Assembly: GCA_963576735.1 (NCBI GenBank)
Contig: OY755178.1
Location: 14,942,001 to 15,006,000, forward strand
Length of the DNA: 64,000 nt
Direction: 5' to 3'
DNA from: Bedellia somnulentella
Taxonomy: Eukaryota > Arthropoda > Insecta > Lepidoptera > Bedelliidae
Below, in pieces: positions 12,399 through 23,289 of this stretch. Numbering within the stretch: the stretch's first letter is position 1; every line of letters starts with the position of its first letter. Under the pieces are notes generated by a model. That model saw only the letters and a list, made by a program, of their open reading frames with translations, made no database searches and was not told the origin of the DNA. A program made the translations under genes and the position numbers.

Positions 12399-12656
12399 GC
12401 TGTGTAGTGTCGGCTTAGAATAGCAATACCCCATTTCTTCCGGTGGGTGTACGTAAGTGGCGACTAACAGACTTGGGGCTTTTTAAGGGATTTTTGGGCG
12501 ATGCGGTTCGAGACCCATCACCAACCACCTTTATTCTACCATCTTGACCCCACTCAACTTCCAAAAGTGGCTGAGGAATTTCTAATTTCTCAGCTCTGGC
12601 TACCCCTTTAGGGGATTTATAGCCGTGAGTATATGTATGTATGAATGTATGGTAGG
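12399..12656 (+). mobile_element. Element A, full length
   Basis: Head gctgtgtagtgtcggcttag at left, tail tatgtatgtatgaatgtatg. A 119-codon frame on the other strand runs through it and is not a gene. Confidence 0.88.
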
Positions 12657-12821
12657 AGTATTTTGTAGGACAAGACGCCACTAAGGCTACACGGACCTGG
12701 AAGAAAGGTGGTGCAAAAAAGGAATATTTATAAACATATATATATATATATATTGCGCACGATATTTTTTGCAAACCTTGACCTGTAGAATATAAAAAGA
12801 AAACTGTTACATTAACAACTT

Positions 12822-13062
12822 ATGTAGTGTCGGTTTAGAATAACACTAACCTATTTCTCCCGCGGGTGTCATAAGAGGCGACTTAGGGGTTTTTGACTTT
12901 TTAAATAAATGTTGGGTTATGTAGCAGGTGACTCATCACTAATCATGCTTTATATATGCCATTTTTTCTCCATTGAACTTCCAAAAGTGGCTGAAGAAGT
13001 TCAAATTCTGTAGCTCTTGCTAATGCTTATTTGGGCTAGAGCCATGGGTATATGTATGAACA
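12822..13062 (+). mobile_element. Element A, full length but old
   Basis: Head tatgtagtgtcggtttagaa, then ctcccgcgggtgtcataaga and tail gggtatatgtatga; many substitutions. Sits 165 bp after another copy in the same orientation. Confidence 0.75.
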
Positions 13063-13964
13063 ATACTTATAGATTTCTCACTACAAGAAAGTTAAACCAC
13101 CATAACCCAATCAGCATCTATGTCGAGGCGGACACAACCCAATTAGTCAAACAAGGTCATTTCAAACAAAATACTTTCCGGAAAATCGCATAGTCATTAA
13201 CCCCGGCATACGCACAGCATACAATTTTCTGGAAAGCGCCTGTATTACACGTATCAGTGATCTGCCGCGCACTTTCTAAGTAAACGCATGCTCTTTCGAT
13301 CTAACTGTCGTTGACATTGTTTTAATCTTTCTATTGTCCCTTTGAAATTGTTCTTTATCTAGAATTGTCTTCGTATCAATCTGAACACTGTTGGAACTGA
13401 ACTGAACCAGAACGATAGCGTAGGGGAAGATAATTGGTTTAAATGCATGTGTGATCTCTGTAAGGTTTTTGATTCACGGTCAACCGCCTTGTCAAAAAAG
13501 TTCGTTAACATAAGTAGGTAGTTTGTAGTAGTAGATGCAATTAATTATTGTCTTGAATGCAATTGTAGGGGTTCATTATAGATAACTAATTCTCAGACAA
13601 ATGAAACTAAATGAATAATTGATCTATATTAGAAAAAATAAAGAGAGGACGATTTATATAGAATTAGCACCCAAATATTTTGCATATGTGAGGTTTATGT
13701 TGACTCATTCCATTGCAATGCTGATAATAATATATTTGCGATAGATTTTTCCCTACATAAAATATGTTAAATTTGATGTAATTTTACGAGCTTTGTTGAT
13801 AATTTTATTTTTATAAAATTCAACATGTTTAATTTTAAACAAAAGAACCATTTTATTAGGTTGTTTCTTAGAGTAAATGTTTCATTAATTTAGAATCTTT
13901 CCCCCACTCGAGTTCCGAAAGTAGATAAAAAATATCTGAAGATTATACATATAATCGGAATTAC
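13063..13964. other. No gene seen
   Basis: Unassigned sequence between element A and SINE-T. The stretch 13090-13450 has somewhat higher GC but no open frame of note. Confidence 0.55.
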
Positions 13965-14318
13965 ATAAACATAAACGTACACGCCGAATATCCCCGAAGG
14001 AGTTGGCAGAGGTACTAACACTTCTGAAAATCACGTGACTTTGTGGCCTGGTGTTCATAGTACCCGCGTTTGGCATGGACAGTGTACTCACGTGATGGGG
14101 GCCAGGCCTATCGCCGTTTTGTACGAATACACTGTCACATGACTAAGAACAACTTAGCCATGAGGGTTTCCACACGATATTTTCCCTCACCGCTAACAAC
14201 TGTGATAAATTAACAACACATATGTCTTTAGAAAAGACAAATTGGTGTACGCCCGACCCGGGATTTGAACACTAATCGTTTGCACGATAACCGGTGTTCT
14301 AACCATTGAGCTATCTTA
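13965..14318 (-). mobile_element. SINE-T copy
   Basis: Full-length copy on the minus strand, tail acataaacataaacgtacac at left, tRNA-like head at right with B box (gggatttgaac in plus reading) and A box region (attgagctat). Diverged at several sites. Confidence 0.8.
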
Positions 14319-14338
14319 ATGTGAAATGTCTGAATGTC

Positions 14339-14392
14339 AAGCTCTGGCTATGCCTTTTACAATTTATAGCTTGAGTATATGTATTGTTTATA
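14339..14392 (+). mobile_element. Element A tail fragment
   Basis: Only caagctctggctatgcct to gagtatatgtattg. Confidence 0.5.
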
Positions 14393-15120
14393 TATGAGAT
14401 GATACCATCTCTATTAAAAATACAGAAATATATATACAACGATTAAAATGCAATTGTTCAAAGTTCGCCAAACACTAATGTATGCATCTGCGTAGAAATT
14501 GTATTTGAAGTTTGCATGTAGAGCATTATACTGTTATAAATAAACTTTCCACTACTTATATATGAATGAAGTATTTGTTGCGCGGATAGCAATTATGACG
14601 AGGCATTTAAATTGCGTGGTTATCAGTGAAATATTAAAAATGTTTTACATTATCTGTATGGGTCATTTTCAAATAAAGCTGATTAAACCCAAATATACAT
14701 ACATTTTTTTTTTAATAATTTTAAATCAATATAGTGCGACATAAGTCTACACTTACGGAACGGGTATTATGTGGTTTTGACTGTGAGACATGAACGGATT
14801 TTTCGATGAAAATAACTTTCGCATTTTCTAACTCTGTTAGACATAAGAATAACATCAATACGAACAATATCTATGCGAATTTTTTTTATCTATTTTGGTT
14901 ATCACAAAATTTGGTTTTGATAGTAAAGATAATATAAAATTGATTCAACGAAGCTTACGGATAAATAAAATATTAATTGTGTTTACGTTTTTTTTACAAA
15001 ATCGGCCTGCTAGATTAGGTTCAAGGCACAAAATTCACTAGGACCAACCCGAATCAAATTCGATTGGGGATTTGAAGTCCAGTTTGTGGATGGATGTTTT
15101 TGCTTTTATCAACAATAAAA

Positions 15121-15371
15121 ACATACATACATACATATACTCACGGCTATAAATCCCTAGATGAGTTAGCCAGAGTGAAGGAATTAGGAATTTCTCAGCC
15201 TCTTTTGGAAAGTTAAGTGGGGAAAAGATGGTAAAATAAAGGTTGTTAGAGATGGCTCTCCAACCTCATCGCCCAAAAATCCCTTAAAACCCCAATACCG
15301 TTAGTCGCCTCTTACGTACTCCCATCGGAAGAAATGGGGTAGTGCTATTCTAAGCCTACACTACACAGCAA
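15121..15371 (-). mobile_element. Element A, full length (minus)
   Basis: (cata)n, ctcacggctataaatcccta, ... cctacactacacagc. Close to consensus. Confidence 0.88.
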
Positions 15372-16080
15372 AGATAAAAATCATATAAATTATAACAATG
15401 ATGTAATCAATATCGGTATGATGTGATCATGAAACATCCGTGTCTGTTCCGCTTGCAGTCACGCCATATTGCGCCCGAGCCACACTTAATCCATATATTC
15501 ATGATAGAAATAGTGATTTAGTTATCGGTTACGAATAACAGCAACAGCATTCGACATTGTTCAGGAAATTAGCTTGTTCTGTCTAATTGACAGAAGGAAC
15601 CGGGAGTTGTCAATCATTTCTTGTTTCATACATCATTCATGATTTGTCGCTTGAATTAAAAAAACTGTATCCGTGGAACTTAGCAATTTATTGACTTAGT
15701 ACCTAGCCTTAAATACAATTTTATTTTACTGTCTTTTGTTTGTTCATCTGGGCGAGTTGCCTTTCAGTGATGTAATACGGCTACGTAAAACCTAATGCAA
15801 ATATTGTGCTAAGCAATAAGAAACGTTTTTTTAATAAAATATAGTAGGTAGGAAGTTGTTTGGCTCTACTGAACCGATCTTGGTAATTTGCCTTTCCTTC
15901 CTTTCTTTGGTCACGTCGCGCACATAAATTTGTATGGAAGTCCCCCTTTAAATATTAACTATATTTTAATTAATTTTCTCTTTTGAATAAATTATATATT
16001 TACTATCTTAATAATCAATCAAAGAAATAAAGACACAAGCTGAACTTGAACCCCAATAATAAATGACTTGAAGTAATATA

Positions 16081-16272
16081 ATAGAGGACGGCCACGAAAG
16101 ACACACTTGGACCAAATTGAAAGTATGAAGAATAAAAGAGCATGTATGAAAAGATTGATGGATGTAGACGAAGCAAGAGAGGTTTGCCAGGATCGTACGA
16201 AGTGGCGATCGATAGTCTCTGCCTACCCCAATGGGAATTAACGGCGTGAGTATATGTATGTATGTATGTTGA
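16081..16272 (+). mobile_element. LINE 3' end with reverse-transcriptase C-terminus
   Basis: Ends acggcgtgagtatatgtatg in (tatg)n, as in element A. The upstream part still encodes the end of a LINE polyprotein (see pseudogene entry). Confidence 0.8.
16083..16241 (+). pseudogene. Truncated LINE polyprotein C-terminus (52 codons)
   Basis: Open for 52 codons to TAA 16239-16241. The translation contains RGRPRKTHLDQIE, CMKRLMDVDEAREVCQDR and the terminal KWRSIVSAYPNGN, the typical C-terminus of a non-LTR retrotransposon polyprotein (RTE-like, by motif memory only). There is no start codon or catalytic domain: it is a 5'-truncated, dead copy. The same residues can be traced in the other LINE 3' ends here. 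Confidence 0.7.
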
Positions 16273-16794
16273 AGTAATCCCCCACATGAAGTTTCATGCA
16301 CAACCAAGTCTTATTAATTACTATCCTGTTAATATTCAAATCGCCTTTCTGATGCTGCTATAATATGTTAGTTGTATGGGGTTGTAGAGCTCTAGCTGAT
16401 CTATCTGACTATTTAATTTAACACGCATTATCAATTGAATATTTTTGGCAGCCAATTATAAAATTGTCATGCATTCGCTCACCTGTAGTAGATAAGATAT
16501 ATTTAGTTCCAATATTGATTAAGAACGACAAGCTGTTGAAATACGCGAGTGTCACGTCTCATAACGTTTGCTAAATCGAATAATATTAAATATCGGAATG
16601 ATTAGTGTTGCCATGTACGATGCTGATATTGTTAGTGTGTGCAAATTGAAAGAGACAAGTCGCGTGACTACACCTGTCGTTGTTTTGTGCCAAGGAAGTG
16701 TTAGTTGCGGTGTTTTCAAAGGCTAGTTTTGTACAAATATATGGTTATACATTAATCCAGGAAACATTGATCAAAGAGACAGGAATGTGTTGTG

Positions 16795-16905
16795 TGAAAT
16801 ATAAATGCGCATGTATGAAAAGATTGATAAATGAAGCTAGTGATTATTGCCAGGATCTCGATAGTCTTTGCCTATACCAATAGGAATTAAACGTACTGTG
16901 AGTGT
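16795..16905 (+). mobile_element. LINE 3' end, degenerate
   Basis: gcgcatgtatgaaaagattg, attgccaggatctcgatagt, gcctataccaataggaatta. Same family, about 550 bp after the copy at 16081. Confidence 0.6.
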
Positions 16906-18204
16906 ACACTCGTAGAGTGAGTTTATTTGTATATTATGTATAAATGTTTATAATCCATACATAAAAAACCAATAAAGTTATCATAGCATTTATTTACTTT
17001 CGTTACGTACATATCATCAATATGTGTTATTTCAAGCAATTAAATGCTGTAAACAAATATTAATAAAGAATAATGAGTATATTTCTTTCAGCCTAAAATT
17101 GTAACAAAAACATAAAGCAGAACAATTGTTTAAAGCAGAATGAAAAACTTCGTAAACTTTTATTTCTGAAGAGATTTTTGTCGCATTATATTGTAGTACA
17201 ATATAATTTTATATAATCACTTTAAATTAAATAAATCAATACCTAATGATTTTATAAAGCCTTCCAAAAACATCGAGTTAGTTCTCAAACACACCATAAA
17301 GTAACCTCACAAGTGACTGCCAAAAGTCATTTATAGGTGTGATGTGAGCCCAACAAAAGTAAACAACAACCCAGTTGCACCATAAAACTTACCGAAACTA
17401 TAGAAACAAAATCTCACAGCTGTCACTTTCAAACAGTAAGAAACAGAAAGTGACAGCAGAAGAAAAAATGCTATAGTTTTGAATTTGGTCGAACTAATAC
17501 TAACGCCTTTGCATCTGAGGGCTTTCACCCGTTGACTAGACAGAATTGATATTCTCGGCAAGATCACGTAATATAAGCATCAGTCTGGCTTAAAGGAACT
17601 GAATCCACTTTTTGATTCGATCTGTATCGAATTGAACACCGTAGTAGAGCTGACCACGTTACATTGATTTCATGGGATACCTATCGTTGTGCTTTGTTTT
17701 TTGAACGCGTACATATTTATATAAGCAATTTTTTGTCACTTATTTTCTTAAATTATGGTTTGCCAACCTTATTATTTAGTACGTGATTTCTATTCCAAAA
17801 CGTCTGAGCTGTAGCAGCTATCGGTTAAGCATGAAAAAATCATTCATATTAATAAATTTCGAGCTATCCAAGACCTCATGAAGAGGAAGTCTAAGAAGTC
17901 GATGGTTTTCCATGGTTGAAGTCGGTGTTAAAGAATTTAAAAAGACAAATGCAAAAGGTTTGCCTCTGCCTTTTATCGGTCATCGATTCCGTGATGGTTG
18001 AGTCAACTCTACCGAAAATTTATTTAGAAGTAAGATTAGTATATATAGGTATATATATTTCATATTGGAATTATACCCATAATACTAACCTGACTATATT
18101 AGTGTATTAAATAGTTAAAATTCATGAATCTTTTTATAAGTTCTTACCTTTTCTGTTTGATCTAATCGTGTCAAACCACGTCTTCTAACACTATTATCTC
18201 TATG
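16906..18204. other. No gene seen
   Basis: Contains one hairpin (17419-17457); otherwise nothing recognised. Short frames lack coding features. Confidence 0.55.
17419..17457. repeat. 12-bp perfect hairpin stem
   Basis: gctgtcactttc (17419-17430) and gaaagtgacagc (17446-17457) with a 15-nt loop. Surrounding 17330-17570 is unassigned. Confidence 0.7.
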
Positions 18205-18213
18205 CATCTCTTA

Positions 18214-18450
18214 CATACATACATACATACATATCATCATCACTCACGGCTATAAATCCCTAGAAGTGGTAGCCAGAGCTAAAGAATGAGGAATTCCTCA
18301 GCCACTTTTGCAAAGTTGAGTGGGGAAAGATGTAAATATAAAGGTTGTTGGTGATGGGTCTCCAACCGCATCGCCAAATTCCCTAATAAGCCCCAACACC
18401 GTTAGTCGCCTCTTAGGTACATCCACTGGAAGAAATGTGGTAGTGCTATA
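18214..18450 (-). mobile_element. Element A, head-truncated, with 9-bp TSD (minus)
   Basis: Flanked by catctctta at 18205-18213 and 18451-18459; lacks the outermost ~25 bp of the head. The extended tail (acatacatacatacatatca) is slightly irregular. Confidence 0.87.
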
Positions 18451-18459
18451 CATCTCTTA

Positions 18460-19779
18460 CACCATTTTACTTTCATTCATCATCTCTATGTTTTTTAACA
18501 TATTAAAATTTAACAGATATCTTTAATTAAAGAACATTAACTATACAAATAGCTATTAACCAATCAACGGTCTACTATTTAGACTGACTTGATAAAATCC
18601 CATCGGTTCTATGTGAACCGTAACGAAGACTTTTTAGTGAGCGGAAGGCGTAACTTATTCAATTAAATCGTAGCAAAATTACGTCATGGGCCTACTGCGT
18701 TACCATATTTTAGCTTGGTTCAATGAAATGACTGTTAGGCAATTTTAATACACTTTTGATGTCTGCTGGCTTCATAGCTCTCTGTTTATTATTGTTTCAT
18801 AATCCGCTTTGATGATTGCAATCGAACATTATTTTCATTGATTTCAAACGCATTAATTGCGTGACTGATTCATTGCGATTTTTTGTCGCTCTTGTTGTTC
18901 TGATTTCTTGCTTCGATAACTTTGAGGATTTTTGTTGCGAAGCGTATAGTAATCATTGGCTACCCTTATATTGATATTTAGGCTAAAATTAACTCTTGTG
19001 GGCATCATAGCCTTTATAGAGGATGAAAATTAAGTAGTCCTAAGTAGGTAAGTACCGCTTCACATTGCCTCTGCCTCCGTGGGCAGGAACGTTTAGCCCA
19101 TGACCCAGAGGTCTAGTGTTGGTTACCGAGAGGACACTTACAAATTCTATGAGATACCCCAGATTGGTTAATATTTTGCATACTGAATCACTAATTACGC
19201 CGAAATATCTGAAATCATTGTAAGATAAAGGAGTAATTTGGCGAAACATTATAGAACAAAATTGTAAGGTAGCAAAGTTGTTATTTTTTTAAAAAAGTTG
19301 CCTTATTGTATATCAATGATAAATATACTTATTTACTTAATGAATGCCAAGTCAGACTTCCGACAGTAAATAATTTCTATTAAAAAAACACATTATAAAG
19401 TCTACCTATCCGTATCCATTATTTATACTTATCCCTTTCGATACTTTACTTATCTGTTTCTAGGTCTGCAATATTTAAAATTCCATTTTAGCTCAAGGAC
19501 AAAGTATTGAATTGTCCATTATGTTACCGAAATTCCATTTGCACGTCTCTTGTTGCACGTCATGTCAAAATTCAGTAAACAACACCTTTTAGCACATCCA
19601 AAAATGTAAAGATTGAGCAATATTCTCCTTATTAACTCTGACTTATTATATACATCTCAAACAAATAAGAATATCATTTCATTTCATAAATCTACGTAAA
19701 TAGTACTTCAACACAGTCCATTTTCCTTATAAAAGGAGCTCAAACATACCCTGAATAGGGCCATAGGCCATCACGCTGG
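18460..19779. other. No gene seen
   Basis: Includes a GC-richer piece at 19060-19140 (cctctgcctccgtgggcagg) that could be repeat-derived but has no second copy here. Confidence 0.55.
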
Positions 19780-20040
19780 TATAGTGCAGGTTGCCTGAGA
19801 AATATTACTTTCATAAGTTTTCTTCAGCATCATGAACATGAGATATTTGGTCATCTTGCGTTAAGAGTATCTGCTTTGGACTTGAAAAGAGGTACCCACA
19901 AGAGAAGTAACAAGCCATATCATAAATGGAACTACTGGCACATGACTAAGCATGATGCCCTAGCCTTGAAAGGTACTTCTCAAAATGATTTTCCTCGATT
20001 ACTCACAACGAGTCTTTACCACTGAGCTATCAAGTTTGCG
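19780..20040 (-). mobile_element. Possible very old SINE-T copy
   Basis: Scattered matches in the right order (ggtacccaca, acatgactaagcatgatg, ttttcctcgattactcac, tttaccactgagctatca at the head). Weak; could be chance or a related tRNA SINE. Confidence 0.35.
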
Positions 20041-21450
20041 TACCTCGCACGTTATAGAATTTTGCGTTGTAGCAATATTAGTGACATATTCATATCGTAA
20101 AGAAACGTTAATACGTGAATTGGATTGCAGCCAACAACATTGACCTAGCTATAGCAATTCATCGGAAGGGTGAACGCTACTACTATTTTCATGTGAAACA
20201 ACAGAATTGTAAAGTGTGACTTTATTTTTGGATTAGAGCGAAAGAAATGCAACGGAATAGAAAATATTTTTTGCATACTTGATAATATTGACAAAGAGTG
20301 TTTTAGATTTAGAATTACACTAAAACAAGTTACAAACTTTTGATGGTACTTAACATAATTTCCTGTTTTATTTAAGTAAATAGCTAAGTAATCGTTGTAA
20401 ATGTTGACTTACCTTCTTTGGACTAACATCAGTAAGTGAAACCTTAAGTAACATCATCACAATTTGATATTTTCATCATCATTATATTTACACGACCTTT
20501 GAAACGAATAAATTTAAAGATTCATGCATTTTATGTTCCAATTAATAAGTGTTTGTTTCGCCAACGGTATCATGGAAGTAGGGCTTAAGTCGTGAGTCGT
20601 GATTAGCATGCTACTCGGGACCACGACTGCCATGGATTATTACCCTTACGACACACTTACCATTCTAGTCTAAGATGATGATTATGAATATTTGTACCGA
20701 ATAATTGGTATTAAATACGCGTCTGCGTTATGACCGAGTTTTGGGAAATCATTTTGGATCAAATGAGTTTTCATTGTGATTCGCTTTCGGCACAATTTCA
20801 CTGTCTGTTAGTTCTCGTTTTTTATCTTAGTGACTGATCATGGATTCAACTACTAAAGCTAAATTAGAAATATTAATCATCTATAGAGGAATTAGTTTAG
20901 TAATTTGTAATCATTTGTGGTTCTGTAACAGTAACAGATAAATGCAATGTCTTCTATAATGTAGTTTTGAAAAACTGAAAACCAAAATCTTAGATTCATT
21001 GAATTCCACTAAACAGAAAACTAAAACTTTTAAAATTCTACTTACAACTTTTAACCACTTTTTTTTGTTTGTTAAGGTAATCATTTTATACAAAATAGTG
21101 CATTGAATTATTGAAATGCCTTTCACCAGCGACGAGCAATTTGCTATTAAAAAAACGCTTGGAAACCTCATTTCCGTTGCTAGATTTTTCATTTGATTTG
21201 AATACTTCTTGAGTATTCAAACGTTAAGAAGTCCTTATTCGTATTTGTATCAATTTGGCATTTAGATTAGACTCGTACGTTTAGATACATGGAAAAGCTT
21301 TCTTGGACTTTCATCATGCTGGCAAGACATCTCATTTTTAGCTTATGGTGGGTATTACTCGATGTGGTACAAAGAGTGCGGTGGCAAGTCAGTTTGTAGT
21401 GTAATAAGGAAAACGAGTCTAAGTTCTCTAGCTTCCGTACTTTTTGAACA
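20041..21450. other. No gene seen
   Basis: AT-rich; frames at 20911-21192 and 21267-21464 show no domains. Confidence 0.55.
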
Positions 21451-21636
21451 ATACCTACATACATACATATAATCGCGGCTATAAATCCCTAGAATAGAGT
21501 CAGAGCATGGGGATAAGAAATTCCTCAGCCACCCTTGGAAGTTGAATGGGGAAAAGATTTTAGTTTAAACAATCACTTAAATAGACGACTTTTACGAACA
21601 TTCACGGATAGAAATGGGGTAGTGCTATTCTAAGCT
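21451..21636 (-). mobile_element. Element A, degenerate (minus), invaded by the next copy
   Basis: Inverted tail and body diverged, with the head region disrupted. Its head end was the insertion site of the copy at 21650. Confidence 0.7.
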
Positions 21637-21649
21637 GTAACTAAACAGC

Positions 21650-21895
21650 CGTGTAGTGCCGGCTTAGAATGTCACTACCCCTTTCTATCCACGGGTGTCG
21701 TAAGAGGCGAATAAGGGTATGGGGCTATTTTAAGTGGTTTTTGGGCGATGCGGTTGGAGACCCATCACCGAGGATATTTTATTTCTACCATCTTGTCCCC
21801 TATCAACTTCCAAATGTGGCTGAAGAGTTTCTGGCTCTGAAGTTCTGGCTACCCCTTTTTGGGATTTTCGGCCGTGAGTATATGCATGTATGTAT
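21650..21895 (+). mobile_element. Element A, second subfamily, with 13-bp TSD
   Basis: Flanked by gtaactaaacagc at 21637-21649 and 21896-21908. Head is cgtgtagtgccggcttagaa with gtcactacccctttct, diagnostic of the second subfamily. Inserted into the head of an older opposite-strand copy. Confidence 0.9.
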
Positions 21896-22156
21896 GTAAC
21901 TAAACAGCTATCTCTTATATATTCTTATCATTGAACATTACCATATTATAACCGCTTAAGGTAAGTATGCATAAGAAGTATCAAGTGGCAGTATATAGGG
22001 TATCTGTGTAATAAACATAGGAGTCTTACAATCGTTAATATGGCTCGGGATCTGTAGGTACTGTCGCTGTTGCTACACTCTAAGAGTAGTGACGTCTGTA
22101 TTTGATGGCTTCACGACAAACATACATATTTATAATTTATGATAAAGTAAAGTTTG

Positions 22157-22404
22157 CCGTGTAGTGTCGGCTTAGAATAGCACTACCCCGTTTCTACCGA
22201 TGGGTGTACGTAAGAGGCGACTAACGGTATTGGGGCTTTTAAGGGATTTTTGGGCGATGCGGCTGGAGACCCATCACCAACAACCTTTACTTTACCATCC
22301 TTTCCCCACTCAATTTTCCAAATGCGGCTGAGAAATTTCTAATTCCTTAGCTCGGGCTACCCCTTCTAGGGATTTATAGCCGTAAGTATATGTATGTATG
22401 TATG
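22157..22404 (+). mobile_element. Element A, full length
   Basis: Head gccgtgtagtgtcggcttag, 'ccgtttctaccgatgggtg' variant shared with the copy at 61167, tail (tatg)n. Confidence 0.88.
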
Positions 22405-22678
22405 ATAAAGTTCAACAATATTTTATCCTTTGACTGCGGCGGTTTCATGTTACCATCGAATACAATGCCATATGTACTTTAACTCAATATGGGTGGAACG
22501 GAACAATCTGATTGGTAATCGATTTGACATAATACAGTGTTAGTAGTAGATGTTTGTAAGGACTATATCTAAGTAGTAGTTCAATTTAGTTATCAACGTT
22601 AATCTCCATTTGGAAGGAATACCAATATTAAGTCTCTCCCATAGTTTATGGTAAAATGGATGGATATAGATAGAGCAC

Positions 22679-22812
22679 AACACACACACACACACATACT
22701 CACGGCTATAAATCCCTAAAATGGGTAGCCAGAGCTTCAGAATTAGAAAATTTTTCAGCCACTTTTGGAAGTGAAGTGGGGAAAAGATTGTAAAATGAAT
22801 GTTTTTGGAGAG
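22679..22812 (-). mobile_element. Element A, 3' half (minus) with (CA)n tail
   Basis: The tail has turned into (ac)n at 22681-22697 instead of (tatg)n; the body is recognisable up to aaaagattgtaaaatgaatg. Confidence 0.75.
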
Positions 22813-22999
22813 CAATAATAATAGAGCACAAGATATGATATAAAGTGACAGCATCAGAATAAAGGCATATGACCTTCAGACATACCAATTTCTTAGTCGC
22901 TCTGAAGTTAAGAGGTAAGATGATGCTTAGAAATCCCTTTTTTTAAATTGGTAGGCTATAATGTAATTGTTTACGATATTGATATTAAATAGATATGTT

Positions 23000-23098
23000 C
23001 ACTTTTGGAAGTTGCAAAAGTGGTTGAAGAATTTCTTACTCTGAAGCTCTGGCTACCCCGTTAAGGGATTTATAGCCTTGAGTATATGTATGTAGATA
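23000..23098 (+). mobile_element. Element A, 3' third
   Basis: aaaagtggttgaagaatttc through agggatttatagccttgagt and tatgtatg. Confidence 0.75.
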
Positions 23099-23289
23099 TG
23101 TTAATTTTGTAAACATCAATAAAATTAAGAGAATGTACACTTTAATGACATATGCACATTACAGTTTACAAATTCCACATTCACATATTTAGTACACCTT
23201 CAATACACAAAACTGTTATGTGTTAGCTCTTTGCGACTTATGATAATATTTCAAAATAATGTCAGTTTTCTTTTGTTGATTCGACTTTA

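Noticed and set aside
12415..12774. 119-codon frame on the minus strand
   Set aside because: It reads antisense through an element A and a (TA)n run; no domain, and the start lies in AT-rich repeat sequence.
16008..16307. Two ~90-99-codon minus-strand frames with transmembrane-like composition
   Set aside because: Antisense to the LINE polyprotein remnant at 16083-16241, which is the better-supported reading.
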